Assembly (NCBI GenBank): GCA_026713245.1
Contig: JAPOOU010000140.1
Location: forward strand, 1-64,000
Reading direction: 5' to 3'
DNA from: Chloroflexota bacterium
GTDB taxonomy: Bacteria > Chloroflexota > Anaerolineae > Aggregatilineales > Phototrophicaceae
DNA length: 64,000 nt
Of the stretch, positions 1-10,022 are shown one piece after another. Made by a program: the position numbers and the translations under genes. Positions within the stretch are counted from its first letter, which is position 1. Each line of letters opens with the position of its first letter. Under the pieces are notes generated by a model. That model did not search any database, was not told the origin of the DNA, and worked only from the letters and a program-made list of their open reading frames with translations.

Positions 1-21
1 CCTGTCCTCAGCTTCCGATCT

Positions 22-67
22 GGGGAGGGGGTACCCCCCCCCCACGTATACATACTCTATCTATACT
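22..67. repeat. GGGGGTACCCCC / GTATACATACTNTATCTATA element, copy 1
   Basis: Inverted match to 14314-14355. Confidence 0.75.
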
Positions 68-319
68 GTTACCTAAAAAGGGGGCAAAATGAGGGCATCT
101 TCCCAGCATTTGAGGACGAATTGCGCTTCATTGAACGCTGACGCCTTGCCATCAACTGCCTGTCGAAAACTGCCCGCTCCTCAGCGAAGCATCGGGGAAG
201 GGTGACTCTTATGCCCTCCTCGGTACTTGAAATCATCCTCCTCCGGCTTCGAAAACGTCCTGCGAAGTGCCGCCGTGACAGAGCCACTGCTCTCTCACTA
301 CAGTGGAAGACCTAGAGTT

Positions 320-826
320 ATGTCGCAAGCTGCCCTGGCGATCAGCCTCTTCTTCCACATCCTGGCGACCGTCGTCTGGATCGGCGGCATTCTGCTGATC
401 ACATTCCTGGTCATCCCGCAAGTCAACAAAGTGCTAGAGGGTGAGGCAGCTCTGCATCAAATCTTGCTTCGCATCCGGAGGCGCTTTGCCGGGGTCAGCA
501 ACCTGGCGCTCGTCGTGTTGATCGTCACCGGCTTGCTGCAGATGACAGCCGACCCCAATTACGACGGCCTGCTTCAGCTCGACAATCAATGGAGCCGCGT
601 CTTGTTGCTGAAGCACCTGTTGATTGTGATGATGGCGATCCTCGGCTTGTCGCTGCAAATGAGCGTCGCGCCGGCTTTGGAGCGCGTCAGCTTGCTCCTG
701 CAACATGGAAAGGACGGGGACAGCGAGTGGGATCGCTTGCGCCGAAAAGAACGGCGCCTGACCCTAATCATTGCTCTGCTCGCCATGTTGATTCTGGCGG
801 CGAGCGCCTGGCTTGTCTCGATCTAA
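320..826 (+). CDS. CopD-like / small multi-TM integral membrane protein
   Basis: Four hydrophobic segments (FFHILATVVWIGGILLITFLVIP...); ATG at 320 is a better start than 227 in the ORF track. Confidence 0.6.
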   Translation: MSQAALAISLFFHILATVVWIGGILLITFLVIPQVNKVLEGEAALHQILLRIRRRFAGVSNLALVVLIVTGLLQMTADPNYDGLLQLDNQWSRVLLLKHLLIVMMAILGLSLQMSVAPALERVSLLLQHGKDGDSEWDRLRRKERRLTLIIALLAMLILAASAWLVSI

Positions 827-898
827 AGTGTTTTGCTTATCCTTTTCTGTTATAAAAGAGGGTGAGAACCCATGGCATCCTAGTTGCAAAGGGCTCGC

Positions 899-3800
899 AT
901 GATTGAAGAAAAGGCTCCGGCTTCGTCGGTCAAAACGAAACAGGGTCTGCAAGACTTTAACTTGCAAGACCGCTACACGGTAGAAAACGGTCGCGTCATC
1001 CTGAACGGGACACAGGCCCTGGCGCGCTTGCCGATGGATCAGCATCGGGCGGACAAAGGCCGCGGATTGCATACTGGCAGTTTGATCAGCGGGTATCGCG
1101 GCTCGCCTATGGGCATCATTGACATGGTGCTGGAGCAAATCCCCGGATTGCTGGAAGAACATCATATCCGCTTCATCCCGGCAGTCAACGAGGAGCTTGC
1201 CGCAACCGCCATTCTGGGCAGCCAGACCGCCAACCTCTTGCCCGATCCCAAGTACGACGGCGTCCTGGGCATGTGGTACGGCAAGGGTCCTGGCGTCGAC
1301 CGCAGCGGCGATGCCTTCAAACACGCCAACTTGACCGGCGTCGGCCGATATGGCGGCGTGCTGGCTCTGGCGGGCGACGATCCTTCGTGCAAGTCCTCAA
1401 CCATCCCTTCGCATTCCGAAGTCGCGCTTTACGACGCCCTGATGCCGATACTCTTCCCCGGCAATGTGCAAGAAATCCTCGATATGGGCCGGTACGGTTT
1501 CGAGTTGTCGCGCTTCTGCGGGCTGTGGGTGGGCTTCAAGATCGTCACCGATGTCGCCGATGAATACAGCAGCGCGGAGGTATCGCGCGAGCGCATCCAG
1601 ATCGTCGAGCCGCAATTCACGGTAGACGGCAAGCCCTGGCGCCATACGCAGAACACCGCCTTGATTTCGCCCTACAGCCTGCAATTGGAGCAGCAGATCC
1701 ACGATGTGCGCCTGGACGCCGCCCTGGCCTTCGCCAAAGCCAACAAGCTCAACAAGATCACCGTGCCGACTCCAGGCGCCTGGCTGGGGATCATCGCCGC
1801 GGGCAAGACCTACTATGATCTGCGTCAAGCGCTGCTGGACATCGGGCTGGACGACGGGGAACTTGAGAGAATCGGCATTCGTCTGCTGAAACTCGGCATG
1901 ATCTTCCCGCTCGAACCCGATATCTTGCGGCAATTCGCCGATGGCCTGGAAGAGATCCTGGTCATTGAGGAGAAGCGCTCCTTCATCGAAATGTTCTGCA
2001 AGGAGAAGCTGTACGCCTTGCCAGGCGCCCCGCGCATTGTCGGCAAAAAGGACGAGCGGGGCCAGCGCCTGGTCAAGGCCGACAACGAACTAGACGCCGA
2101 CGAAATCGTGCGCGTGCTGGCGCGCCGGTTGATCGGGCGCGTCGATATCCCTTTCCTGGAACGTCGGCTGAATCAGATCAATACCTTGCCCGACATGGGC
2201 ACGATTCCGATCCTGGCGCGGCAGCCCTACTTCTGCTCGGGCTGCCCGCACAATCGCTCGACCAAAGTGCCGGATGGTTCGATGGCGGCTGCCGGCATCG
2301 GCTGCCACACCCTGGCGATCCTGATGGACCGCAACACCTCCGGCGTCACGCAGATGGGCGGCGAGGGCGCCAATTGGGTCGGCGCTTCGCTATTTTCCGA
2401 TATCGATCATATCTTTCAAAACATCGGCGACGGCACCTTCGCCCATAGCGGTTCGCTGTCGATACGACAAGCTTGCGCCGCTGGCACGCATATGACCTTC
2501 AAGATCCTTTACAACTCGGCAGTGGCGATGACCGGCGGGCAGCAAGCCGACGGATTGATGCCGGTGCCCGAGCTCACGCATTTTCTCTATGCCGAAGGCG
2601 TGGCCAAGACCATCGTCGTTTCCTCGGACCCGGGCAACTTCGCGCCCGATACCAATTGGGCGCCGGGCGCGGAAGTCTGGGATCGCGACCGCATGGATGA
2701 GGCGCAACTCCATCTGCGCGATACGCCAGGCGTAACCGTACTGATCTATGACCAGGAATGCGCGGCCAACCTGCGCCGCAAACGCAAGCGCGGCTACGCA
2801 GCCGACCCCGCCTTGCGTATCTTCATCAACGAAGCTGTCTGTGAAGGCTGCGGCGACTGCGGCAGTGTTTCCAACTGCTTGAGTGTACAGCCCGTCGAAA
2901 CCGAATTCGGCCGCAAGACCCAGATCCATCAATCGTCCTGCAACAAGGACTACACTTGCCTGGACGGCAATTGTCCCGCTTTCATGAGCGTAATCCCGGC
3001 GGACAAACCGCGCGCGCAGTCAAAGCCGGTCTTCAGGGTTGAGCGAGCAATCGCCGAACCGGAACGCCATCTCAACGGCGCCGCCAACATCCTGCTGATG
3101 GGCATCGGCGGCACCGGAGTCGTCACCGCCAACCAGATCCTGGGCACGGCAGCCGCGCTGGACGGGCTACATGTGAGGTCACTCGATCAGACCGGCCTCA
3201 GCCAAAAAGGCGGGCCCGTCGTCTCTAACCTCAAAATCACCGCCGAGCCGATTGATATCGCATGCAAGGTCGGCAATGGCGCGGCCGACGCTTTCCTGGT
3301 TTTTGACGCGCTGACGGCGACTGAGGGCAAAAACCTGGTGCGCGCCCATCCCCAGCGCAGTGTCGCCGTCGTCAGCACCAGCCAGGTGCCGACCGGCGCC
3401 ATGGTCCGCGACACCACAGTCGAATACCCCGAGGCGGATCATATACTGGAGGTGATCAACCGGCAGACGCGGGCGGGCAAAAACGTCTTCTTTGATGCCA
3501 TCGGCATGGCCGAAGCCTTGTTCGACAATCACATGATGGCGAATATGATTGTCATCGGCGCTGCATATCAGGCCGGTTTGCTGCCGATGAGCGCCTCGGC
3601 GATCGACGGCGCGATTGAGCTCAACGGCGTCAAGGTGACGGAGAACCAGCATGCCTTCCGCGCCGGCAGGCTGGCAGTGGCCGATCCGGCCTGGCTGGCC
3701 GAACTGGATTTGGGGCGCAAAGGCGCGTTCGTGGAAGCGCTCGAGCTATCCCCGGCAGCGAAAGCGCTGGTGGATTCTGTCGGCGCATGCGGCGAACTTG

Positions 3801-4417
3801 AGCGCCTGCTGGAAGTCCGCGTGCCGGAATTGATCGCCTATCAAGACGAATCCTATGCCCAACGCTATGTCGAGGATGTCAAGCGTGTCCATGACAAGGA
3901 ACGCGCGGTTTGCCCGGACCGTTGCGAACTAAGCGAGGCCGTCGCGCGCTATCTTTTCAAGTTGATGGCGTACAAGGACGAATACGAAGTGGCCAGGCTG
4001 AGCCTCAAAAGCGACGTGCGAGCGGCCATGCGCGAGCAATTTGGCGACTACGGCCGCTTGCGCTATCACTTGCACCCGCCCATATTGAAGGCCTTCGGTC
4101 TCAAGCGAAAGCTGCAGTTCGGGGGCTGGTTCGAGCTGGTGTACCGCGGGCTCTACGCGCTAAAAGGACTGCGCGGCACGCCCTTTGACCTCTTCGGCTA
4201 CGACAAGGTGCGGCGCGTCGAGCGCGACCTGATCGTTCAGTACCGCCGCTTGATATTCGCCGCCGTCGACGAGCTGAGCGAAGACAACTACGCAGCAGCG
4301 GCGCGACTGGCGGGACTGCCAGACATGATACGCGGCTTTGATGAGGTCAAGCTGGGCAATGTGGAGCGCTTTTGGGGCGAGCTGCAAAAGTTGGGGTATT
4401 CCCAAACTGACGATTAA
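899..4417 (+). CDS. Indolepyruvate ferredoxin oxidoreductase, fused single-chain form
   Basis: Long ORF with TPP-binding core (GCPHNRSTKVPDGS...GGEGANWVGAS), Fe-S cysteines (CEGCGDCGSVSNC) and C-terminal gamma-type domain (GIGGTGVVTANQILG). Confidence 0.9.
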   Translation: MIEEKAPASSVKTKQGLQDFNLQDRYTVENGRVILNGTQALARLPMDQHRADKGRGLHTGSLISGYRGSPMGIIDMVLEQIPGLLEEHHIRFIPAVNEELAATAILGSQTANLLPDPKYDGVLGMWYGKGPGVDRSGDAFKHANLTGVGRYGGVLALAGDDPSCKSSTIPSHSEVALYDALMPILFPGNVQEILDMGRYGFELSRFCGLWVGFKIVTDVADEYSSAEVSRERIQIVEPQFTVDGKPWRHTQNTALISPYSLQLEQQIHDVRLDAALAFAKANKLNKITVPTPGAWLGIIAAGKTYYDLRQALLDIGLDDGELERIGIRLLKLGMIFPLEPDILRQFADGLEEILVIEEKRSFIEMFCKEKLYALPGAPRIVGKKDERGQRLVKADNELDADEIVRVLARRLIGRVDIPFLERRLNQINTLPDMGTIPILARQPYFCSGCPHNRSTKVPDGSMAAAGIGCHTLAILMDRNTSGVTQMGGEGANWVGASLFSDIDHIFQNIGDGTFAHSGSLSIRQACAAGTHMTFKILYNSAVAMTGGQQADGLMPVPELTHFLYAEGVAKTIVVSSDPGNFAPDTNWAPGAEVWDRDRMDEAQLHLRDTPGVTVLIYDQECAANLRRKRKRGYAADPALRIFINEAVCEGCGDCGSVSNCLSVQPVETEFGRKTQIHQSSCNKDYTCLDGNCPAFMSVIPADKPRAQSKPVFRVERAIAEPERHLNGAANILLMGIGGTGVVTANQILGTAAALDGLHVRSLDQTGLSQKGGPVVSNLKITAEPIDIACKVGNGAADAFLVFDALTATEGKNLVRAHPQRSVAVVSTSQVPTGAMVRDTTVEYPEADHILEVINRQTRAGKNVFFDAIGMAEALFDNHMMANMIVIGAAYQAGLLPMSASAIDGAIELNGVKVTENQHAFRAGRLAVADPAWLAELDLGRKGAFVEALELSPAAKALVDSVGACGELERLLEVRVPELIAYQDESYAQRYVEDVKRVHDKERAVCPDRCELSEAVARYLFKLMAYKDEYEVARLSLKSDVRAAMREQFGDYGRLRYHLHPPILKAFGLKRKLQFGGWFELVYRGLYALKGLRGTPFDLFGYDKVRRVERDLIVQYRRLIFAAVDELSEDNYAAAARLAGLPDMIRGFDEVKLGNVERFWGELQKLGYSQTDD

Positions 4418-4653
4418 GGCTGATCTGCTTTCTCTTCCGCTTTGAAGTCGCTCGGCTTGTAAGGAACACCCAGATGGTCGATGATGGCTTGCAGCATTTG
4501 GCGGAGTTCCTCAATCGCCTTGCTGTTTTCCACGACGGCTTGTCTGTCGCTGATGAAGTTTAGGGTGCTTTGCAGGGGCTGCTTCTCCAGTTCAATGCGC
4601 CCGACCGGGATGTCTTCGCTTGGCATGATGTGACCTTGGAACAACGTTGACAT
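4414..4653 (-). CDS. Small hypothetical protein
   Basis: ORF with plausible composition, convergent with the IOR gene; start uncertain. Confidence 0.4.
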   Translation of the reverse strand: MSTLFQGHIMPSEDIPVGRIELEKQPLQSTLNFISDRQAVVENSKAIEELRQMLQAIIDHLGVPYKPSDFKAEEKADQP

Positions 4654-4945
4654 TGTGGCTATGTTATCACAAGCCGCCGCCTTCAATCAAATCAGCTAGT
4701 GTATCCAGGCCGGTTGAAATTGAAAACAACAACCAAATGACTGCCGGTAAGGGCGATCCGCTGGATCGCTCGACGTATAGTAACTGAATGAGCATCGGGC
4801 GACTCGCCGCTGCGCGCGGGTCGCCTGGACACTGACCGCCGACACTGCAGGTCAGTCGCCCCTACCAGATCGTTGGTATTCTGGGTTAAGGACCTCATGT
4901 CGAGGAATGGCCCAAAAGTATTTCAACCGAAAAGGATACACTACC

Positions 4946-5122
4946 TCAAATCGTGAGATTCACCTTGCGCTTGCTATCGGCCTCATCAAGCTCGCGATAA
5001 AACTTGCGGAGGGCGGATAGCACCGCCTGACGAATGATGAGGTAAAGCACTGCCAACGGTACAAGCAAGAAACCAACGTATACTACGATTATAAACAGAT
5101 CAGTTGGACCTAAATTGAGCAT
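4946..5122 (-). CDS. Small single-pass membrane protein
   Basis: MLNLGPTDLFIIVVYVGFLLVPLAVLYLIIRQ..., charged C-terminus; starts at internal ATG 5122. Confidence 0.45.
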   Translation of the reverse strand: MLNLGPTDLFIIVVYVGFLLVPLAVLYLIIRQAVLSALRKFYRELDEADSKRKVNLTI

Positions 5123-5300
5123 GATTTGCCTCCAGATTACAATCGCAAGTTTCAGGACGCAGACAATAACACTAACCTCAGCGTAGTCAATTGCTATGTA
5201 TGTCGCAACAGAACATTTGTTGCATCCTCTCAACCTGTACTACGTTTCACTTTCGCGTTACCATTGCCCACATCCATTTCACGCATAATGAGGTTTTCAC

Positions 5301-6191
5301 ATGAGCGAAAAAGTTGGATTCATCGGCTTGGGCATCATGGGCCGCGGCATGGTCGACAACTTGATGAAAGCCGGATTCGATGTCACGGTCTGGAACCGCA
5401 CGGCTAGCCGCATGGCGCCTTTCGTTGAGCGCGGCGCTTCTGCTGGGAACTCGCCCAAAGCGGTGGCAGAAGCCTGCGATATCATCATCATCTGCGTCAG
5501 CGACACGCCCGATGTGGAAGCGGTCATCCTGGACGCCGACGGCGTCATCCACGGCGCGTCGGCAGGCGATCTGGTCATCGATATGAGCACCATCAACCCG
5601 GTCAATACAGTGGCAATCGCGGAGCAGCTCAAGGCCAAAGGGGTCTCCATGCTCGACGCGCCCATCAGCGGCGGCAGCGAAGGCGCGGCCAAGGGCACGC
5701 TCAGCATCATGATCGGCGGTAGCGACGCGGATGTGACCCGCGCCAACCCGTACTTTGAAGCCATGGGCAGCACCATCACCCACGTCGGCGAACAAGGGGC
5801 CGGGCAGACAGTCAAACTCTCGAACCAGATCCTCTGTGTTGTCAATATGCTAGCGGCCAGCGAAGCGCTGCTCTTCGCTCAGGCCGGCGGCGTCAATCTG
5901 GAAAAGATGCTGGCTGCGGTGACCGGCGGCGCGGCCGGCAGTTGGATGCTGGCTAATCGCGGGCCGCAAGTCATCAGCGATTATTGGGAGCCGGGTTTCT
6001 CGATTGATTTGCAGCAGAAAGACCTGCGGCTGGTGCTGGGCGCCGCCGACGAGATGGGCGTGCCGGTGATCGCGACCGCCCTTTGCTTCAACCTGTACCG
6101 GACGCTGCAAGCGCAGGGACTTGGTGGAGACGGCAACCACAGCATCATCAAGGCGCTAGAGGCCATGGCAGGCATTCAGGCGCGCTTGTAG
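5301..6191 (+). CDS. NAD(P)-dependent oxidoreductase, 3-hydroxyisobutyrate dehydrogenase / tartronate semialdehyde reductase family
   Basis: GFIGLGIMGRGMVDNLMKAGF Rossmann motif and DAPISGGSEGAAKGTLSIM. Confidence 0.88.
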   Translation: MSEKVGFIGLGIMGRGMVDNLMKAGFDVTVWNRTASRMAPFVERGASAGNSPKAVAEACDIIIICVSDTPDVEAVILDADGVIHGASAGDLVIDMSTINPVNTVAIAEQLKAKGVSMLDAPISGGSEGAAKGTLSIMIGGSDADVTRANPYFEAMGSTITHVGEQGAGQTVKLSNQILCVVNMLAASEALLFAQAGGVNLEKMLAAVTGGAAGSWMLANRGPQVISDYWEPGFSIDLQQKDLRLVLGAADEMGVPVIATALCFNLYRTLQAQGLGGDGNHSIIKALEAMAGIQARL

Positions 6192-6192
6192 C

Positions 6193-6275
6193 CGCTCGGC
6201 GGCAGCGAAAAGGTCTGCCGCCGAGCGCAAAATCGTAAGCCTGTTCGTCGCATGAGCAACGCGGTTTACGTAAAC
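6193..6275. repeat. Structured intergenic element, copy A
   Basis: 13-bp hairpin 6193-6227, tetraloop hairpin 6246-6261, GTTTACGTAAAC palindrome. Confidence 0.75.
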
Positions 6276-6345
6276 AGAGGAGCGAGATACCGCAGCGCGA
6301 ATGTGATATGCTATGTATGCGAGCCCGAGATCGGGAGCGGTTGAT

Positions 6346-6936
6346 ATGGCGGAAAAGCTAGCGGAACGTCTGCTGGGCGTAGAAGAATTCCTTGAATGGG
6401 AAAGCAAACAACCATTCAGACATGAACTAATAGGCGGCAGGGTCATTGAGATGACAGGTGCAAGCCCATCTCATAATCGCATCAACTTAAACCTTGCCTT
6501 CGCGCTTGAGAATAGACTGGAAAGCCGAGGATGCGAAGTATTTGCCATTGATATTGGCGTATTAGTCGACCTTGAAGGAACCTATGTCTACCCCGACGTC
6601 ATAGTTGTGTGCGGAGAACAGAAATTCCGTACCGGAGCGCTTCAGACCACGCTAGAGAATCCCACGCTTCTGTTCGAGATTCTGTCGCCAACAACAGAGT
6701 CGTTCGACCGCAATCAGAAGTACATGCAGTACCTTCAAATCCCGTCGCTCGAAGGCTATTTCCTCGTCGCGCAAGACCGGCCGCGCATTGAAGCCGCCAT
6801 TCGCGATGGAGATACCTGGCGACATCGTGTTTCTTCCGGCCTGGAGGCCAGTCTGGCCATCTCGTCGCTTGGCTGCGAGCTTCCGCTCAGCGAGGTTTAC
6901 CGGCAGGTGCGCTTCGAGGACGTCGAAGTCGAGTAG
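6346..6936 (+). CDS. Uma2 family endonuclease (DUF820)
   Basis: EFLEWESKQPFRHELIGGRVIEMTGASPSHNRI...YVYPDVIVVCGE. Confidence 0.85.
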   Translation: MAEKLAERLLGVEEFLEWESKQPFRHELIGGRVIEMTGASPSHNRINLNLAFALENRLESRGCEVFAIDIGVLVDLEGTYVYPDVIVVCGEQKFRTGALQTTLENPTLLFEILSPTTESFDRNQKYMQYLQIPSLEGYFLVAQDRPRIEAAIRDGDTWRHRVSSGLEASLAISSLGCELPLSEVYRQVRFEDVEVE

Positions 6937-7261
6937 CTGGTAAAACAGCGCTTTCATCAATTCAACATTGAACGCCAAGAACGCGCGCATCACAAACGCT
7001 ACCGGAACGATCAAAGCAATTGACAGCAGTTCCAAGTTAAATCTCCTCAATTAGCATAACCTTTGCCGTTGTTCTGCCATAGCCCTCAATTGCCGCTTTC
7101 GACGCACTGCAATGAAGGGATCTGGGCGACATCGAGCGGGAGAATTGAGTTGTGAACCAGGGCTGATCCGTGCATAATGCGGGGCACAATAAAATCCCGC
7201 GCGATAGCGTAGCCGAGACATGTTATGCTATGTGTGGATACTAGAATCAGGAAAAAGTGCG

Positions 7262-7855
7262 ATGGCGGAACAACTGGCGGAATACTTGGTCAGCGCGGAT
7301 GATTATCTGGCTTGGGAAAGCCAGCAGCCCACGAAATATGAATTGATTGACAACAGGATATATCCGATGACAGGCGCCAGCCGATCGCACAATCTCATTA
7401 GTACAAAACTGGCGGTAGCTCTAGACAGTGGACTCGCTGTTCGTGGTTGCGAGACTTATACCAGCGACATGCGCGTGCAGGTCGATAAGGCCGGGATCTA
7501 CACCTACCCCGACCTGGTTGTTGTTTGTGGCGAGCCAAGATTCCGCCAATATGTCACGCAAGATACGCTGTTGAATCCAACGCTGATATTCGAAATCTTG
7601 TCGCCATCAACAGAGTTGATCGACCGCAGCCAGAAGCGTGAGCAATATCTGCAAATTCCGTCGCTTCTCGGCTATTTTCTTGTTGCCCAGGACAAGCCAT
7701 TGATCGAAGCATATACGAGACAAGGCGATGAACGGCGGTATCGCGTGGCGTCGGGACTGGACGCCAGGTTGGTTATCCCCGCGCCAGAATATGAGATTCC
7801 GCTCGAATTCATTTACAGCAAAGCGCAGTTTGATCCGGCTGACAATATCAAATAA
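7262..7855 (+). CDS. Uma2 family endonuclease (DUF820), paralog of the preceding gene
   Basis: DDYLAWESQQPTKYELIDNRIYPMTGASRSHNLI...YTYPDLVVVCGE. Confidence 0.85.
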   Translation: MAEQLAEYLVSADDYLAWESQQPTKYELIDNRIYPMTGASRSHNLISTKLAVALDSGLAVRGCETYTSDMRVQVDKAGIYTYPDLVVVCGEPRFRQYVTQDTLLNPTLIFEILSPSTELIDRSQKREQYLQIPSLLGYFLVAQDKPLIEAYTRQGDERRYRVASGLDARLVIPAPEYEIPLEFIYSKAQFDPADNIK

Positions 7856-7991
7856 GCTCTGGGAAAAATGGGGCGGCAACTGTCCATAGCCTCGCAAGGC
7901 CGATTCAAATCTACCGAAAAAATTAATTGTAAATCCCCAGTCGGCGGGGCATAATTCCTGCTTATTGATTCAATTGTAATGTGAGGACGCC

Positions 7992-8708
7992 ATGAAACCC
8001 ATCCGCGTGACTGTCTGGAGCGAATACCGTCACGAAAGGCACAGCGAAGCGATCGCCAAAGTCTACCCCGATGGCATGCACAACGCGCTGAAAGAAGGCT
8101 TGGAACCATACGGCTTCGACCTAAGAACCGCGACGCTCGATGAGCCGGAACACGGCCTGAGCCAAGATCTGCTGGACAATACTGACGTGTTGACCTGGTG
8201 GGGGCATACGGCGCATGACGAAGTCAGCGACGAGATCGTCGATCGCGTGCAAGAACGCGTACTAAATGGCATGGGGTTGATCGTATTGCATTCCGGGCAT
8301 CTTTCGAAGATTTTCCGCCGCTTGATGGGCACCGGCTGCATGCTTAAGTGGAGAGAAGTCGACGAAAAAGAGCGCATTTGGGTGGTCGATCCTTCGCACC
8401 CGATCTGCGACGGCTTGCCCGAGTATATTGAAATCCCCGAAGCGGAAATGTACGGCGAACACTTCGACATCCCGGCCCCCGACAATCTGGTCTTTATCAG
8501 TTGGTTTGAAGGCGGCGAGGTCTTCCGCAGCGGCTGTTGTTACCAGCGCGGGCAAGGCAAGATCTTTTACTTCCGACCCGGTCACGAGACCTATCCCATG
8601 TACTATCGCGACGATATTCGCAAGGTCATCGCTAACGCCATCAATTGGGCGAAGCCGGTTTCCAACCCGCCCATGGTCCGCGGCAACATACCGGAGTTTA
8701 TGAAGTAA
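7992..8708 (+). CDS. ThuA domain protein (trehalose utilization family)
   Basis: [11 protein letters not shown]...[13 protein letters not shown]...[14 protein letters not shown]...[14 protein letters not shown]. Confidence 0.85.
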   Translation: MKPIRVTVWSEYRHERHSEAIAKVYPDGMHNALKEGLEPYGFDLRTATLDEPEHGLSQDLLDNTDVLTWWGHTAHDEVSDEIVDRVQERVLNGMGLIVLHSGHLSKIFRRLMGTGCMLKWREVDEKERIWVVDPSHPICDGLPEYIEIPEAEMYGEHFDIPAPDNLVFISWFEGGEVFRSGCCYQRGQGKIFYFRPGHETYPMYYRDDIRKVIANAINWAKPVSNPPMVRGNIPEFMK

Positions 8709-8754
8709 GCCATCACACTGAAGTCTATGCGCCGCATCGTTTGAATTCTTTCCG

Positions 8755-8860
8755 CAGCCGCCCGGCGCGCAATCGGCGATATAGATTTCCGCGCTCTCGC
8801 ACAGTGGCAAGACTTATCCTTGCGCGAGCAAGGCGCTATGTCAAATATAGAGAGAGTAGG
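8755..8860. repeat. Structured intergenic element, copy E (divergent)
   Basis: CCTTGC-GCGA-GCAAGG hairpin at 8818-8833; similar to copy D. Confidence 0.6.
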
Positions 8861-8867
8861 AGATGCA

Positions 8868-9965
8868 GTGGGAATACTGAATGTTGGAATCATCGGAACT
8901 GGCAATATCGCGCCGGCGTATATACGCGGCTGCAAGCCCTTTGAGGTCATCAATGTCGTCGCCTGCGCCGATATTCTGGTCGACCGCGCGGAGGCCTTCG
9001 CCGCGGAGCACGGACTGACCGCGCACAGCGTAGACGATTTGCTCGCCAACGATGAAATCGATATCGTCCTTAACCTAACCATCCCGGCAGCGCATGCCGA
9101 GGTCTCGCTGCAAATCCTCGAGGCGGGCAAACATGCCTACAGCGAAAAGCCGCTGGCGCTCAACCGCGCTGACGGCGCGGCGATTATCAAGGCCGCGGCC
9201 GACAAGGGCCTGCGCATGGGCTGCGCGCCCGATACCTTTCTCGGCGGTGGGGGGCAGACAGCGCGCAAAGCGATCGGCGACGGCAGGATCGGCGCGCCCG
9301 TCGCCGCGACCGCTACCTGGATGTCGCACGGGCATGAGTCCTGGCATCCCAACGCCGGTTTCTATTATCTCAAGGGCGGTGGACCGCTCTTCGATATGGG
9401 ACCGTATTACCTGACGGCGCTGGTCAATTTGATGGGTCCTGTCCTACGCGTCGCCGGGCTGGCGCAAATGACCTTCCCCGAGCGCATCGCGACCAGTGAA
9501 GCGCTAAAGGGCCAGATTCTGCCGGTCGAGGTCAACACGCATGTCGCCGGCACACTCGAATTTGAGACCGGCGCCATTGCAACGGTGATCATGAGCTATG
9601 ATGTCTGGGGGAATCATCTGCCCCACATAGAAGTCCACGGCGCCGACGGATCGCTCAGCGTTCCCGACCCAAACCGATTTGATGGCGAGGTAGCGGCGAT
9701 CAAAGGCGGGACGCGCGATTGGGTCGATATCCCGCTGACGCATACGCCCAATATCGGCCGCGGCGCAGGCGTCGCGGATATGGCCTATGCCATCCAGTCG
9801 GGACGCCCGCACCGCGTCAGCGGCGACCTCGCCTTCCATGTGCTGGACATCATGTGCGCGCTGGAAGAATCGTCGGAGCAGGGTCGTCATGTCGAGATCA
9901 GAAGTACGCTGGATCAGCCGCAGGCGGTCCCTGCAGGCTTGCCCGACGGCGTGCTCGACATGTAG
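8868..9965 (+). CDS. Gfo/Idh/MocA family oxidoreductase
   Basis: GIIGTGNIAPAYIRG Rossmann motif, EKPLALN; GTG at 8868 with upstream GGAG preferred over the track start 8820. Confidence 0.88.
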   Translation: MGILNVGIIGTGNIAPAYIRGCKPFEVINVVACADILVDRAEAFAAEHGLTAHSVDDLLANDEIDIVLNLTIPAAHAEVSLQILEAGKHAYSEKPLALNRADGAAIIKAAADKGLRMGCAPDTFLGGGGQTARKAIGDGRIGAPVAATATWMSHGHESWHPNAGFYYLKGGGPLFDMGPYYLTALVNLMGPVLRVAGLAQMTFPERIATSEALKGQILPVEVNTHVAGTLEFETGAIATVIMSYDVWGNHLPHIEVHGADGSLSVPDPNRFDGEVAAIKGGTRDWVDIPLTHTPNIGRGAGVADMAYAIQSGRPHRVSGDLAFHVLDIMCALEESSEQGRHVEIRSTLDQPQAVPAGLPDGVLDM

Positions 9966-10022
9966 CGCTGATTCACAGCCAAGACACAATACCCATTGAG
10001 TTTACGCGCAAAAGGAGCGAGT

